Under the pieces are notes generated by a model. That model made no database searches, had not been told where the DNA came from, and was given only the letters and a program-made list of their open reading frames with translations. A DNA stretch of 64,000 bases from Pristionchus mayeri (lineage: Eukaryota > Nematoda > Chromadorea > Rhabditida > Neodiplogasteridae): the NCBI GenBank assembly GCA_036245805.1, contig BTRK01000002.1:24483067-24547066 (forward strand), written 5' to 3'. Every line of letters begins with the position of its first letter. Position 1 is the first letter of the stretch. Shown piece after piece: positions 1 through 13,000 of the stretch. The translations under genes and the position numbers were made by a program.

Positions 1-1279
1 CCTTCAGACCGTGAAATAGGAGAGTAGGCGCGCCTGCTAATATCCTTTTTCTCCTTCCAAATCTGCTTATCCCGAATTAGCGCTCAACGAATGGAGATGC
101 AAGGTTTGGAATGAAGAGTGTGCATCTAACATCGGAAGGAGAGATCATCGGGGTACTGTCCCCTCATTCAATCAAACCCCGCAAAGTAGCCGATAATAGC
201 GCCAATTGACTTCGTTTAGCGCGTGGAAAAGGTAGCTAAATTAGAAACGTCTAGTTTTAGCTCTGGGTTCCCTCGACGTGATATGGTGTGGGAGAAGGAG
301 TGGGAGACGCCCCCTCCTTCTCCCCCCTCCCCTCCCCCTTCACCCATCGGCAGACTATTCGCATGCACATTTTTCATGAGGAGGAGTAAGAAGATGCCCC
401 GAATATATTTCTCATCGTCTCATTTTCTGCGCATGAATTCATCGAAATGAAGTTCTTTTTCTCTCTCGATCTCCCTCCCCTCCCCCTACCCCCTACTCTA
501 TGCAGTCTTTGGCTCCGAAAACGTCTGAATCCTTCTGTACTCCTCTTGTTTTCAAGCTTCTTTTTCTGTGTTCACATAGCGACGCCCAGTTCGTCTTCGA
601 GCATCACTCCTGTCGAAGATTTAGCAGGCGACGTTTCGTAGTAAGCGCACCACACAACACCACGGCCACTAAGCTTCCGGAGTTTTCCATATGTGGAAGG
701 GGGGAAGAATGGGGGAGAAGCGGGTCCAACTCTTGCCTCTCCCTCCTCCTCCTCTTCCCTCTAGCTATCCCATGGAGCAGAGTTAGGCCTTTTCTTCGAT
801 TGTGCGTTGTGCTGTTTGACCTCTTCCGCAACTTTTATCTTCTCGCCCATGTTTTTCTCCTCGATTGTTCTTCCCTGGTCAAAGATCACTCTCCCATCCA
901 TCGAAGAGTTCGAACAACTAGTCCCTTTCTTATCTCATCTAGTGAACAAAATGAATATTTTCTTGTTCCGTTTTCGAGATTTCGCTCATTGTACTCATCG
1001 AATTGCGTGAATAATCTGGAATCTCTCCCGCTCAGATTTTCGATTTCCTCACTTCGACGTCATTGGGGACGACACTACCGGAGGCGCCGTATGTTTACAT
1101 TTATTCCCCCTTTACAGCATAATTCGGTTATATTAAATTATAGATAAATCATTTGAAAAAAGATCTGAGATTAGTTTCTGCCATCCGATAGCGTAAAAAC
1201 CTATATTCTTGCTCAACTGTTAGCATTTTAGGAATGTTTCAAAAATTCAGTAATCGTATTCAATAGTTTGTTCTCTCAG
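1..1279. other. 5' flank of the Di-Ras gene, no gene recognised
   Basis: This stretch is rich in CT and poly-C/T runs. Reading frames here translate to low-complexity Ser/Pro/Arg/Phe protein without domains and I do not believe them. A possible donor (GCC followed by GTATGT near 1089) could end a 5' exon of the GTPase gene, but no frame through it gives an ATG that joins the GTPase frame. The true first exon may be here or outside the window. Confidence 0.5.
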
Positions 1280-3205
1280 AGCGGGCGCGCGATCTCCTCC
1301 GCGGGCGTCGGAGAGGGATCAGACTATCGAGTCGCAGTGTTCGGAGCAGGTTGGTAGAAGTGGATTAAGATGACCTAGAACTATAGATGGTGATATACGA
1401 TATGTACTCAGGATAATGTATCTATTCGTTAGATTCAAATACAAATATAGGAGAAATTGATTATCTCCGTCCCTCCATTCTTCGAGTGTTATCAGTCTCT
1501 CTCTCCTCTAAGTCGATATTTCCATTCAGGCGACTAATTCAATCCGCGATAGTCATAATCACGCGTCCATAATGAATCCCATAATGAATCCATAATGAAT
1601 ACTTGCTTCTCTTTTTCTTTCTCTTTCTCTTCGATCTCCTTCTTCTCTCTTCCTCTTCATTTCATTCGACATTAGCGAGAAAAGTCGGGATGAAATCGGA
1701 CTCAGCGAGGCCGAAATTGAATCTCGAATCGACGCGTGAATATTTGAACTCCTGCCTGCCTTTGACGGATCTGACATGCGAAACTCCCCCTTTAGAGAGA
1801 AAGAATCCCCATAAAGGGAGGAGAAGATTGAAATAGTGATGATGAGAGGGAGAGATTGCAGGTGGAGTGGGGAAGTCATCGCTGACGCAGAGATTCGTCA
1901 AGGGGACCTTCTCGGATAATTACGTGCCCACGATAGAAGACACCTACAGACAGGTGAAGAGAGGGGAAGCACCTGGGGAAACGGAAGTGACGGGAGAAGG
2001 GAAGCAAACAATTACTCCCTCAGAAACATTCGATACTTTTGTCGTTGTGATTTGGAAAATTCATATTGAACGAGTATTTAGATCCATTTGATATTGTATT
2101 TGAAAATTAGTGAAAGTTGCTCAAATCTCGCATTTGGGAATGAAAATGAACGTCTTGATAATGATGTTAATGAATAGATTGAAGGTGATCAGCTGCAATC
2201 AGAAGTCAGTGTGCACTCTGCAGATAACTGACACCACGGGAAGCCATCAGGTAAGGGAGAGAGACAAGATTGAGATGGGAAGAGGGGAGGAGGGGGGAGA
2301 TCTCCACTTTTGGGACATGATACTGAAAAGCGATTGATTCTTGATCAGAAGTTCTGAAAAGCTATTGTTCTATTCCAGTTCCCTGCTATGCAACGACTCT
2401 CCGTCTCTAAAGGGCACGCCTTCGTCTTGGTCTACTCCGTAACGAGGTATCCTCTATTCAGTAGTCATGGTTACCTATTCCACTTGTTCATCAACAATAT
2501 TTGCAAGTACTTCTTTTCAGTACGGCTTCGTTTCGAGAAATCGTTCCGATAGTGCAGATGATTCACGATGTGAAAGTAGGTTGATGATGCCGTTATAAAT
2601 TCGCAATAAAACAATTGAGGGCTCGTCAATCTCCGATATCCCCGTAATGCTCGTGGGCAATAAGATCGACGAACCCGCTGCCGTAAGCTTCTAATTCCTC
2701 TTTCCGGAATCCTTCCTCGTGCTCTTTCCTTGGACTCATTCCCCTCATCACTTTCCTTTACTGCAGAAGCGTCAGATTCCCACGTCGTACGGTGAGAATG
2801 CAGCTAAGGAATGGAAGTGCGGATTCATCGAGACGTCCGCCAAGAACAACGACAACGTGCAAGAACTGTTCCAGGTTTGAACTCTATCCTGTTGGATGGA
2901 AAGTCAAAATGGATGTTAGACTAGATCACTCGAATTTGGGGAAAAATCTACATTGAATGAACCATCTCTGGTTTCTCTCAACCAGTGCAGGGCAGTGGTT
3001 GACCACTCGTCAGCACACCACTGGTTAGCCACTGGTTGGAAGAAACCAGATATTGTGAAGCCAATCAGTGGTATTCGTGAGATCAAGATTGGAATCAGAT
3101 TCCCTTCAGAAGTTGTTATCGATGGAGAAGAAGCGGCAGCTGCAGTTGACGATGGACGACGGAGAGGGGAAGAATGCGAAGAAGAAGAAGTGCAGCCTCA
3201 TGTGA
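1280..3205 (+). CDS. drn-1: Di-Ras family small GTPase (5' end unresolved)
   Basis: A Ras-superfamily GTPase of the Di-Ras group, a membrane-anchored switch related to C. elegans DRN-1. Eight exons keep frame: 1280-1349, 1862-1953, 2185-2250, 2379-2446, 2521-2575, 2620-2682, 2767-2874 and 3110-3205. Visible motifs are the P-loop GAGGVGKS split over the first intron, the effector stretch [17 protein letters not shown] at the switch II position (Ser-His replaces the catalytic Gln region, a Di-Ras hallmark that predicts weak GTP hydrolysis), NKID for guanine specificity, and ETSAK. The C-terminus is Lys-rich and ends in the CAAX box CSLM, so prenylation is expected. The first exon listed starts at a splice acceptor, and the initiator exon was not found. 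The last intron contains several scattered CCACTGGTT repeats. Confidence 0.9.
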
Positions 3206-3520
3206 TCTTTGGTCTCTCCCTCGAGTCATCCGATCTACTCAGTATTGATCTCCCTCAATCTATTCCAATTCTCGTTATTGATCTCGTTGTTCTTTCATGA
3301 CCTCTCAGATTTGCCCCTGAACCAAAAGATTATGAACCACACTAATGTTAACCCTGTGCAATTACCGGAAGAGCTAGATATTGTGAGCGTTTAGCCCGAT
3401 GATTTGATTACATGATAAATACTGTCATACATCATGTTAGAGTATCGGGGACGTCCAAAGGGGGCAGCTTCAATGATCTCAGTCTATCTCACTCTCCCTA
3501 CATTGTTTGTGAAGAAGTCA

Positions 3521-4597
3521 TCACAGCTGAAATACAGAGTAAAAGTAGTAAATCAAATAAAACACGCATAAAATAGGTATATCGGAGCGAGTGAACCCTG
3601 TCGAATCCTCTGTTCGCCCTGTCAGATAAAGGGCGAGATACATCATGGCCAGCAGAGCCGTAGAGGCGTCGTCGAGCGACCCTGCAAGATAATAGAAGTG
3701 ACCAGTAGAAAAAATATGTGTATGAAATAGAGTGCGCGAGATCGCTCACCGAGGACGCTGTAGTTATTTTCCGAGAAGAGGTCGAAGGGACACAGGAGAA
3801 ACAAAACGATGCTCAGCACAGTGAAGTAAACCCTGCAATATGAATTCATTCCATAAAGCAAGTTACCTTTCCATAACTTATCCCCTCTTACCGTATTCTG
3901 AACATCTCGATCATCGCTCCAATCGCAGTGAAGTTGTTAAGGAGATTGGGGATGTAAGTGATGTAGGTATGACACTGAAATGAATATTATGCTCATCATA
4001 CTGGGAGTCATCAATATTTTCAAATGTGCATAAAGATAAAGGGAATTATAATTTATAGTTAATTTTTTTCTCTTTTTCCTGATGTACTCAACTGCTCAAA
4101 TTTAGTTATTCTTTCGTGAAGCGGACAGGAATAAATAAATTCCACCTTGACTTTGTTATCTTCTCTTTCTGGTTTCTCCACTTCCTCTCTCAGTTCTCGA
4201 ATCTCCTCTTCAAGAGAGGGGACGGAAGAGACTTCACATGGTCTGATGACTACTGTTACCAGAATGTAATGCGATTTTATAATTTAAAAAAATCTACTTT
4301 AATGATGAGCTGTAGTTCCTATTGGGCGCTGATTATATTTAATGAATTTTTAATCGACTAAAAATAATTCTTCATTTTTCTTCAAGCGTACTACGAAGAC
4401 TGCCAAAACAAATTGTTGAATAGCTCCTCCCAAGATACCCTAGCGTAAACAATTGAAATTGAAACATCATTTTCTTAAAGATGAGAATAAGCTCACTTGT
4501 ATCGACAGAGTCGAAGGATGCCTATCGAGAAGAGAACAATGAGGGAAGAGACGAGGAATAACATGATCCAACTTCCAATTTGAGCAATAATAATCAT
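3521..4597 (-). CDS. RING-less tandem paralogue of RNF170
   Basis: A five-exon gene whose pieces align one-to-one with the neighbouring RNF170 gene except that every RING exon is absent. It starts at the ATG at 4597 with one hydrophobic segment (IIIAQIGSWIMLFLVSS), followed by a charged linker beginning PSLEEEIRELREE. That linker then splices in phase straight onto the membrane part (LLNNFTAIGAMIEMFRI, then CPFDLFSENNYSVLGSLDDAS). It ends at TGA 3521-3523 with an extra hydrophobic tail. The full gene has PSLENEIREFREV and LLNNFTANGAMIEMFRI at the same places. About 140 bp separate the linker and membrane exons, and they hold no RING codons. The product should be a membrane protein that cannot act as an E3 alone; it could compete with or modulate RNF170, or be non-functional. 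A small extra frame near 4400-4435 is out of phase and was left out. Confidence 0.75.
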
Positions 4598-5035
4598 TAA
4601 CTATGAAAAGCCGCTCTTTTTGGGTGATGACGTGTAACACGCAACATTTGTTGTCAAATACCATCTCGGCCTTGTATGGGATATGCATTGGCCTTGAGTG
4701 AAGGTCAGTGTAAATCTTGCATTCTCTCTAACCCGATTCTGTAGCACCCGAACTTTGATACTTCTTTTGACTGTGTTCATTCAATGACTTTGATAATTGA
4801 TTCAGATTTATCATATTCGACTTGCGCAATCACAAAAATTCGAATTCATATGTACAGGATTAGAAGCTTCTCCAATAATGTTGGCATTGTGAGGTTATTA
4901 TACATTATACATATTATACATGGCATTGTTATTATACATGATCACAGGTAGATAGAAGGATGAATACCGGTTTTCTACAATACAGCAGTGATATCTATTC
5001 AGGAGGTATCATATCCTACCGTACTCCTTCCGTAA

Positions 5036-7261
5036 TCAGTCTTCGAGGAGCACTTCTCCTCTCCTCTGCATGTATGCCCTCAGGGCGATGCAGATGTAGA
5101 CGAGGGCGAGGAGGACGATGAAGGCGTCATCGAGGAAGCCTAAAAGGGAAGAGAATTCACTATCTACCAGGACTCCCAAATGCTAGATTCCCTATTCCCC
5201 ACTACGAACAATCAATGTATGACAAAGCTTATTCTCATGGAAAAAGATCTATATTGAGACCGTAATCTCTCAAAGACACTTGTAGAGATCACTCACCGAG
5301 GACGCCGTAGATGTTCTCTGAGAAGAGGTCGAAGGGGCAGAGGAGATACACAGCGATGCACAGCACGGTGAAGTACGCCCTGCACGATAAATTCATTACC
5401 TAAAGCAACTTACATTCTCTAAGACGAGTTTATCAAACAACTTCCATTATAAATCATGCTCCTCAGCATAAATGGATAATATCCAATTCACAAGACCCGA
5501 TTTTCCACTTGAACGTTGCGTGAACTAGATGTGGATCGTGACAAGCCCTTCTGGTGCTCCTTCGTCTTTCCATTCCCTCCTCACCTTATTCTGAACATCT
5601 CAATCATCGCTCCATTCGCAGTGAAGTTGTTGAGGAGATAGGGGATGAGCACGGGGATGTCAGTGATGAAGGCGTGCCACTAAACGATCAATTCAAAACA
5701 TCATCTAAACTATAAGTTATTAGCGTCGACATTCTTGCCTGGTGCATTTTTCATTTCCAAATTGATTACAAAAGTAAGATGCAAACATGATAGAAAATAA
5801 TCTAAAATTTATATATTTTTTTATAGTACCTCTCGTTCGCCAGAGAATCTCCGATTGTAATCATCTACTTGCATATTCGCCTCGTGAAGAGCATCCGCTT
5901 CTGAGAATCAACATTTTCTAACGATTTGAAGTTCGCAAAATAATTCATTTTGCGATGCCACTTGTGTGAGGTGGGCCATTGGGCTTATCAGTTCTCGTAC
6001 TGTACGAGTCGTAGCTCTCACATTTCTCCTATTAAATACAATCAGTAGAACAACACTTTAATATTGATTAAATAGCCACTCTATGCGTACCTTGCTCGTC
6101 GTCGATCGTTTCTCTCGCAGGCCACGACATTGGCAGCAGCATTGTTACCTGGAAGAGCAGTATGAGAAAGCATTATTCCAATAGTGAGTGTACAAATAAA
6201 AATCTTGTAGAAATATAAAAAGTTGGCTCGCCATTTAGCACGTGTACAACTAAAACAAACACTGGGAGTAAAAAAGTAAAAATACAGTATGTATACCGGA
6301 GTTCTGCAGACGGCGCATGCGACGGGAGAGAGAGGAGACGCGGAGTGCTGCCAGTATCCAATCACGCAGCTACCTCAACATAATCAGTTGCTCTGACTCC
6401 GTTTTGGGTTCATATTTCCGTGCCTGGCACATCGATTTGCTACGATATGGGTAGAAAAAAATACGGGTATAATCTCAGTATATTTTCTATCGTCTTAATA
6501 TGATTCGAGTTAAACTAGAAATCATTGAAATTGTAGTTTATAGAGCGATACATATAGAAAATGAGCATACAGCAGAAGAAGTGGCCGCAGTCCGTGAGCA
6601 CGGCATTCTTGGCGACATCGTAGCAGATGGGACAGACTCCATCCGATCGAGAACGACCATCCAGAATACGCTGCAATCGAGATCAGCTAGCAACGAGTAG
6701 CAAAATGGAACCACACGTCTAATGTCGGTTATTCATGTATGACTTCTTGCATGGTTGCACCATTATTGGAGTGATTTAACTAATGGTCTGCGAGGGAAGG
6801 TAATCAACTGACTCTGACTCCATCCTCGTCTGGCAAGGGTGCATTCACTCGTTCGTAGACCTCTCGGAACTCCCGTATTTCGTTCTCAAGAGAGGGATGA
6901 ATGGGAGGAACCGGACGAGATCTGAGACAATAAAAATGTATGCTCATGTAAATATTAAAACACCAGAAAACAGATGGTAACCATGGAGATTCACAAATCA
7001 ATCTAACTTCTGTCGATAGTAGAGAAGGAAGACTGCAGTGAAGAGCAGAATGAAGGAGGAGACGATGAAGAGCACGAAATCGTTACTTACACCTCAAATA
7101 GGGTTAGAAAAATAAACATATAATGGAAACACGATTATTCTGGACTAAGATGACGTGCAATAAGAAGTGTTCGTTGCTAAATCAAAGACAATCGACAATG
7201 AAGACTGACCTTCCATCATTCGGTCATTGATTATCTCATGAGCGACCTCAGGCTCTTCCAT
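5036..7261 (-). CDS. rnf170: RNF170-type RING E3 ubiquitin ligase, multi-span membrane protein
   Basis: In other animals RNF170 is an ER-membrane ubiquitin ligase that works with erlins on activated IP3 receptors. The gene reads from the ATG at 7261 to TGA 5036-5038 in about nine exons. In order they encode a short acidic N-terminus, one membrane segment (DFVLFIVSSFILLF), an acidic linker, a C3HC4 RING (CPIC, then CGHFFC, then CVIGYW, then CAVCRTP), a DDYNRRFSGE stretch, an exon with LLNNFTANGAMIEMFRI, and a DUF1232-like membrane pair around CPFDLFSENIYGVLGFLDD. It ends RGEVLLED. The splice from the first to the second RING exon uses acceptor GAG, giving Cys-Cys-Ser-Cys at the family's Cys-Gly-Thr-Cys position. 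An acceptor directly before the ATG suggests an upstream non-coding or trans-spliced exon. The RING-less paralogue lies directly downstream in the same direction. Confidence 0.88.
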
Positions 7262-7386
7262 TCTAAAACAAAATAACAATCAATAAAACGCTGGAAATGA
7301 AGTAAGGAAAAACAACAAATTTCGAGCACAACGAAAAAAAGCTAATCGACGATTGAAAATATAGTGAACCTACTGTCATTTGCGTT

Positions 7387-7743
7387 TCATTTCACTATTC
7401 TTAAAGACGGAACTGCGTCCGGCTTGGAAGAATTTTTTCCTATTGTTACGGAGCTATTATTCCCATCCAGAGATGCTAACTCAAACTTAGGTATGACACG
7501 GGTGGTGAAAATAGGAATGAATATTGGTATCATGATCCTTGGCACATGAGTATCGGCAGTTCTGATGGTAGACGGAGATGATGTCTTGAATAGGCCAAAG
7601 TTATCATTCAAATCAAGGGGAGTATGAGGGACAAATGATATGGACGCCATGTGAGGGACATAGGCTGTTGCTGTTTTATGGTCAGAGATAGTGGAAGATC
7701 CTTCTGCTCTGCAACTGCTCTTGCCATCTCTCCCAATTTGCAA
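7387..7743 (-). CDS. Unrecognised 118-residue open frame upstream of RNF170
   Basis: A single open frame with ordinary, non-repetitive composition, lying upstream of RNF170 in the same direction. I recognise no domain. It could be a separate small gene, part of an upstream exon, or chance. Its end does not splice in phase to the RNF170 ATG exon in any way I can see. Confidence 0.2.
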   Translation of the reverse strand: MQIGRDGKSSCRAEGSSTISDHKTATAYVPHMASISFVPHTPLDLNDNFGLFKTSSPSTIRTADTHVPRIMIPIFIPIFTTRVIPKFELASLDGNNSSVTIGKNSSKPDAVPSLRIVK

Positions 7744-10002
7744 AGAATTATAATATCGTAGATATCGAATGGAACAGTCTGAAAATTGAAAATTTTTCTA
7801 TCATCATCGGGCCGGAATATATTTCGCAAAGCTCAGAAGTGAATGTGGAGCGTGTTGTGTAGCCTTGACTGGCCGAAATCTCTATTTTATTTCTGGATAT
7901 TTTGGAAGAGCATTGAAGCTATCAAATATTATTGGATGATCGCAGGGATTCCGGATCTCTTCCCAGGGTGGGAAAGGGAGAGTGATGAGAACGGACAAGG
8001 AAGGAAAGCAGAACTGGTAACTGGAAGAGAAGAGAAGTGACATGGCAATCAGCCCACAGACCACGGAAAAGCGAAATGACACCATCTGTGTATCTGCCTT
8101 TCACTTCTTCCAGCGGAATTTCCCATTTCCCTTTCCATCATAACGTCATTCGAGATTTGCAGATAGATCAGATCCTGGGAATGTTTTTAGAATGGATGAG
8201 GGGATTGTGTGACTCCGTTATGTGAGATTCCTCCTGTCAACTCTTGTTGATCAGTGGAGATAATGAAAGAAGTGAAGAGTGATCTCTCCCTACTCTTATC
8301 ACGTAGGGAGTGTATCCATGGGGTAGAGTCTTCCTTTGGTTCCATTCCCTCCATTGTAATCTATCCTTGCCCATCTCATCGCAGCTGCTTGAATGTTCAA
8401 GGATTTATTTTTTCTCCTCCTTATTTACCCTTCTAATCTGCTCTCGATTAGGACTACGCGAATGCATATTTCATGTCCAAACGTTCTCTCATAGGACCGG
8501 GACACGAGATAGTCGTAAAAATGTGAATGCGTCTTCTCCCCTGACGGCTTTCATTAATCCTCTCTGCTTTTGGATGATGTCCGCTCCTTTTTTCCTTTCT
8601 TCCTTCTACAATCGCTCAAGTCTCGTTGTTCCCTGCTACATTTGCAAGGATTTCCGGGCATGGGTTAATCCGTGGAATACCCATCGAAACCCTCTCGGAT
8701 GGGCGAGCATCGATCAAGGATCCCTTGCTAGCTCATGATCGTCTCGCACTCGATCCCCTTCCCAAACTGTGCTAACCTTGCACTGAGTGTGTCATGTGGA
8801 ACGAACGCCTCGAGTCATTCTCCCTCTCTATCCATTCCCGAGGTTTTACCCCTTGGAACAATGGCACTCTCCCATTCAATTGCCACTCACACAACCATTT
8901 CTTCATTCGTCTAGTCATAATTCTTTGTGAGGCTCTTCTCCATTTCATTCTCTGATGGATGGCAACAAAGTAGCTCTGTCGCATTTCCCTCATTGGAAAC
9001 TCCCCTCACTCCATTCAATTCTCTCATTTTCCTTCTAGAAAACAGCTTGTTTCTTTCTCATTCAAGCTCTCTTTTACACCTTTCCTTCTAACGTATTCCC
9101 ATCTAAACTTCTTATTGTGAGAACTTCATCGGGGATTGAAGATTCAAGTACTGAAAGCTTCAAAAACATTTTTTTCGAGTCTGTCTTTTCAGTCTGGACT
9201 ACAACTGCCATTGTAGCCATGTGATAGTGCTCATATCCTTCTGGGAACGAGCAAGTTCGAGCATGGTTTGAAATGCTTGGAACAAGCTGTGAGGCGTCAG
9301 TCTCACCGTTCCCACGAATTCATTGCGTAAGCGAATTGTGCAGTGATATATCTTGTGATGGAACGTAGATTACTTGATTGACTCCCCTGATCTCCTCCTC
9401 CTTTGATCTCCCCATCATCGCTCCTCCTCGTGTTTCTTCGAAGGTGCGAGAGTTCGCTACGTCACACTCCCGCTGATAATTGATGAGATCGCGATTTGTA
9501 TTGGACAAACGAAGGAGTTGATCAGTGCCATCTCCATTACTTGCTCAATTGATGTGCGAGTGTGTATTCGAATCCAGGAAATGGGAAGGATGATCAGCAT
9601 CAATTGAGAACTTTGTCAGATGTATTTTTACGTACTGTCAGATGTCAGATGGAGAATACAATGTAGAAACTTGTAAAACCGCTTGATGATCGGGCTAAGT
9701 GCCCCTCCAGCAGTCACTTCCTCCATCAAATCTACACTAGATGTTGGAACTAGAGCGGATCGGCTACAATCAAAGAGCTCTCCGCGAAACTTCCTCGTAA
9801 ACACTTCTCTCGATTTATAGTCTTGTGTGAACATGGACCATCCCTTCCTTTGCCATAGATTCGTGTGACGCACGACCTCCGAGTACTGCTATCCATCCTA
9901 CTCATTTCCCTCTCTCGATTCCCCTTCTCCCCCCCCCCCTCCCCCCCTCCCATCCTCTCCTCCTCTCCCTTCTCTCTCCCTTCCCTCGTGCAGCACACAA
10001 CA
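7744..10002. other. Gene-poor stretch
   Basis: About 2.2 kb without a supported gene. The longest frame (8310-8738, +) is rich in Phe, Ser and Cys, has no recognisable domain and has no matching exons around it. Just before the next gene there is a C-rich tract (9925-9990) that ends in CAG and acts as an exceptionally long polypyrimidine acceptor. Confidence 0.5.
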
Positions 10003-13000
10003 ATGCAGTCTCTACTGCCGAACGGCCTCTTTTACCTCTACGAGTCGAGTGTTCAAGAACCTCCCGAACTGAGGTGAGAATGCACGCTATTCAAGAGAGT
10101 ATTCGGCGCTTTCGGTGAGCGATACCGAGTCTGATTGTGAGTAAGAATAGGGTAGAACTATGGAGTGGATGCGTGATATGCGTGCGTGACTGGGAGATGT
10201 TTCTTCTCTGAATCGCAGTTGGTTTCGCAAGGGGCCCAAGGGGGCATCAACATGTTTACGACCATTTCCTTCGTTCCACAGTTTCTCGTCCCCTCGAAGA
10301 GGAGATCATAAAACACGTGCCGTGTGGAAAAATAGGAGATCAGAAATCTGGCTCTCATTTGTTTTGCACGATTTTCTTATTGCTGGGAAATTATCATTTA
10401 AATTGCAATGTAGCTAAGGAGACTGATTGCTGTCGTGGGAACCATTCCCTGCCCCGTTCCCCCCTCCCCCCCCCCCTGCTCCCTCCTCTGCCCCTCTTCG
10501 AAGGGGTCAGGAGACACGTGTTGTTCTCCCTCTCCGCGTGTTTTCCATTGGACTCACGACTCTCAGGGGAAAACAATTCGTACTCGATTGGTCTCTTTTC
10601 CCTTGATACTCTGCATCTCCCCATCCACTTCCACTGTTTGTCCCCACTTCGCTCATCGCGCCATTTTTGGCTTAATTAGGCATAATTGAGTAAGAAAACT
10701 AATGGATGGCATCTGGACCATCATGACTACATTATGACGGAATTTTGTGAACTGAGGCTACGGAAGAATATGGAATAAGTTTGTTCACTACTCAGTCTAT
10801 CACTCTTTCTTGTTGATATTTCTCATTGACAAGTGATTCCATAGGTGTTCTTCGATCGATGGTCTCATCTCAATCACTCTCTTTGGCTGTTGATTTCCCC
10901 CTAGTTTCCGCGTGTTTCTGCCTGATTCATTCCCTCTCTCTTCATTCACTCCGTGATTCTCATTCTGAATGCATGCATGAATCACATCTTCCCTCGTACT
11001 TCCCTCAATTTCGAGAAACCAATTCGCTAATCCACTCACTCTACACTGTTCACATCATTCTTCTTTTTCGTTCTTTCATTTCCTCCGAGCAATCTTCTCT
11101 TTGCAGTGAAATGACAAGTTGCTGTGAGTTCCGTCTCCGAAGTGCCTATGAAGCAGTCAACAAGTTTTTCCAGGTAAGATCTTATCTTCGAGACTAAGTC
11201 AAAGAACCATTCTGATGGATTCGTTCCCTCTCTGGGGGATGCTGCGTCACTAAGAATAGCCCCTATCGGTTTCTAATTCGTCCCTCCAGGAGTTGATCCG
11301 CTCAACAAACTGCAGAGAAACATCACATAAAAGGAGGGTAAAAGCTGATCGAGTGAGAGAGTGTGTGCATCTAAGAGAGAGGACAGACAACGAGAGAGGG
11401 AGAGAGTGTGCACGCTCGAGAGGGTGCAAAGAGACGAGAGGTAAGAGAGAGTGTGGTGATGGGAGAGAGTGATAGGGGGTCAGCTGCAGATAATCAGCTG
11501 GAAGCGTCCCTCCCCACTTTCTCCCCTCTGCCCCTCAGGCGCAAGCGCGGTTCTTGCAACGAGAAGTGGGTCAGAACTTAGCTGCTGAGAACGACATTTC
11601 ACTATCACTTTTCATGAATTGTTCCATCGCTTGAGAATAAGCATGTAGGTCGAAAGTAGGGTCTGCGAGTATCAGAAGAGCCCATTCCATAGAAGGTTAA
11701 TACTTCGCTATCAAGTTCATCTATAAAGTTGTTTTGGCTCAAGATTGACTAACTTCCCTGTACTTCGACTCGTATTCCAATCTCCTTGTTTCTCTCGTTC
11801 TCTTACATTTCGGAACATCTACGGTCTGTAAATAATCGTGATTGACCGCAGTGTTTCACATCGAAAGTGGAAGAAGATGACGATATCCTTGCACCTAAAG
11901 TGCGTATTTCTCCACTATAAAATAGGCGATTCGCTTAGAAATTAGAGATGTTCTATCCTAATTTCTCCGCTCGTAGCTATCCTCTTCCACAGGGGCCAAA
12001 GGTATGTGCATTATGATTAGAAACACGAAAACTAGAGTGCTTCCGAAAGAGAAAAATGAAAACGGATAAATTATTTGAATTATTCTGTCCATCTCTTGTT
12101 GTGGTCACTCTTTAGTATTATGTTTCCCCTGGCTCTCTCTCGAGTGAGTCTCCCCTCTCCTCCTCCTCCCCCTCCTCCCCTCCTCCTCCTCCTCCTTCCT
12201 CAGCAAACGAAGCCGTTATCTATTCATGGCTTTCCTTCTTCCTTCAGGTCTTTGTCTGCTGTACTAATTTCCCACTTGAGTTGCAACATAAAAACGACTA
12301 CACTTTCCATTTCTCGAGAGTACGTCGCATTGCAATTGATAGGTGAAGGCACTTCCTATTACATTTGCAGTAAAGGCAACTATGATCGTTCTGACACTAA
12401 GTGCATGAAGGCCCATTAGTTTCTCTCTCTCACTCATTTTGAAATCGAGAAGAAGACCATTGCCTTCCCGTTGCCAAGTGGAACACCGAGGGGGCAATGT
12501 CCTCCCCTCTTCTCTCCTCCATTAGAATGGCTACCCACTCATCTTCCGATTCATCCCTCATCCTCTAATCCCTCGTAATCTATGATCACATTTGCGTGTT
12601 GCTCGGCTTAGTCTGTTTTCCCCCGTCTTCAGTGTTTATTTGCCAGTACCGTCGTGTTACCCACTCTCAATCCTCTCAATCTGCCCTCTAAATTCGCTTG
12701 TTTCCCTCTCTTGGAAGCGTCCTCTCCCCATTAGCATCCTCGTGTCTACCTAATCAATGCGGATCATAATGATAATGTGATAAGAGGGGCAAGATGGGGA
12801 GAGAACGGGGTTGAGCTTGTCCCAGAATATTGAGCTGCTCGTGTCTCACTCGTTGGGCACTAGTTTCTTCTTGCCATTCATGCGAATCCAATTGTCCCAA
12901 TCAACAACTGACTTCACTGAAGGCTACGCATGAATTTGTAATTACAGATATTTCTCACTTCCAGATGGATTTCGTTCAACGACTCATCGTCTTCATCTCA

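Noticed and set aside
500..1147. 215-codon forward frame at the window start
   Set aside because: It translates to low-complexity Ser/Arg/Phe/Leu protein from CT-rich DNA, has overlapping frames on both strands and shows no domain or exon structure.
4380..4440. Extra membrane-like exon in the RING-less RNF170 paralogue (GAIQQFVLAVFVV)
   Set aside because: It would need phase 0 while the upstream exon ends in phase 2; joining it brings a stop codon.
5990..6040. Extra RNF170 exon (minus strand, ERNVRATTRTVRELIS-like)
   Set aside because: Skipping it joins DDEQ directly to EADALHEANMQ in phase, which matches the family's DYNRRFSG context, so it was not needed.
8310..8738. 142-codon forward frame
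   Set aside because: No recognisable domain, skewed composition and no splice partners; it is no better than the antisense frames beside it.
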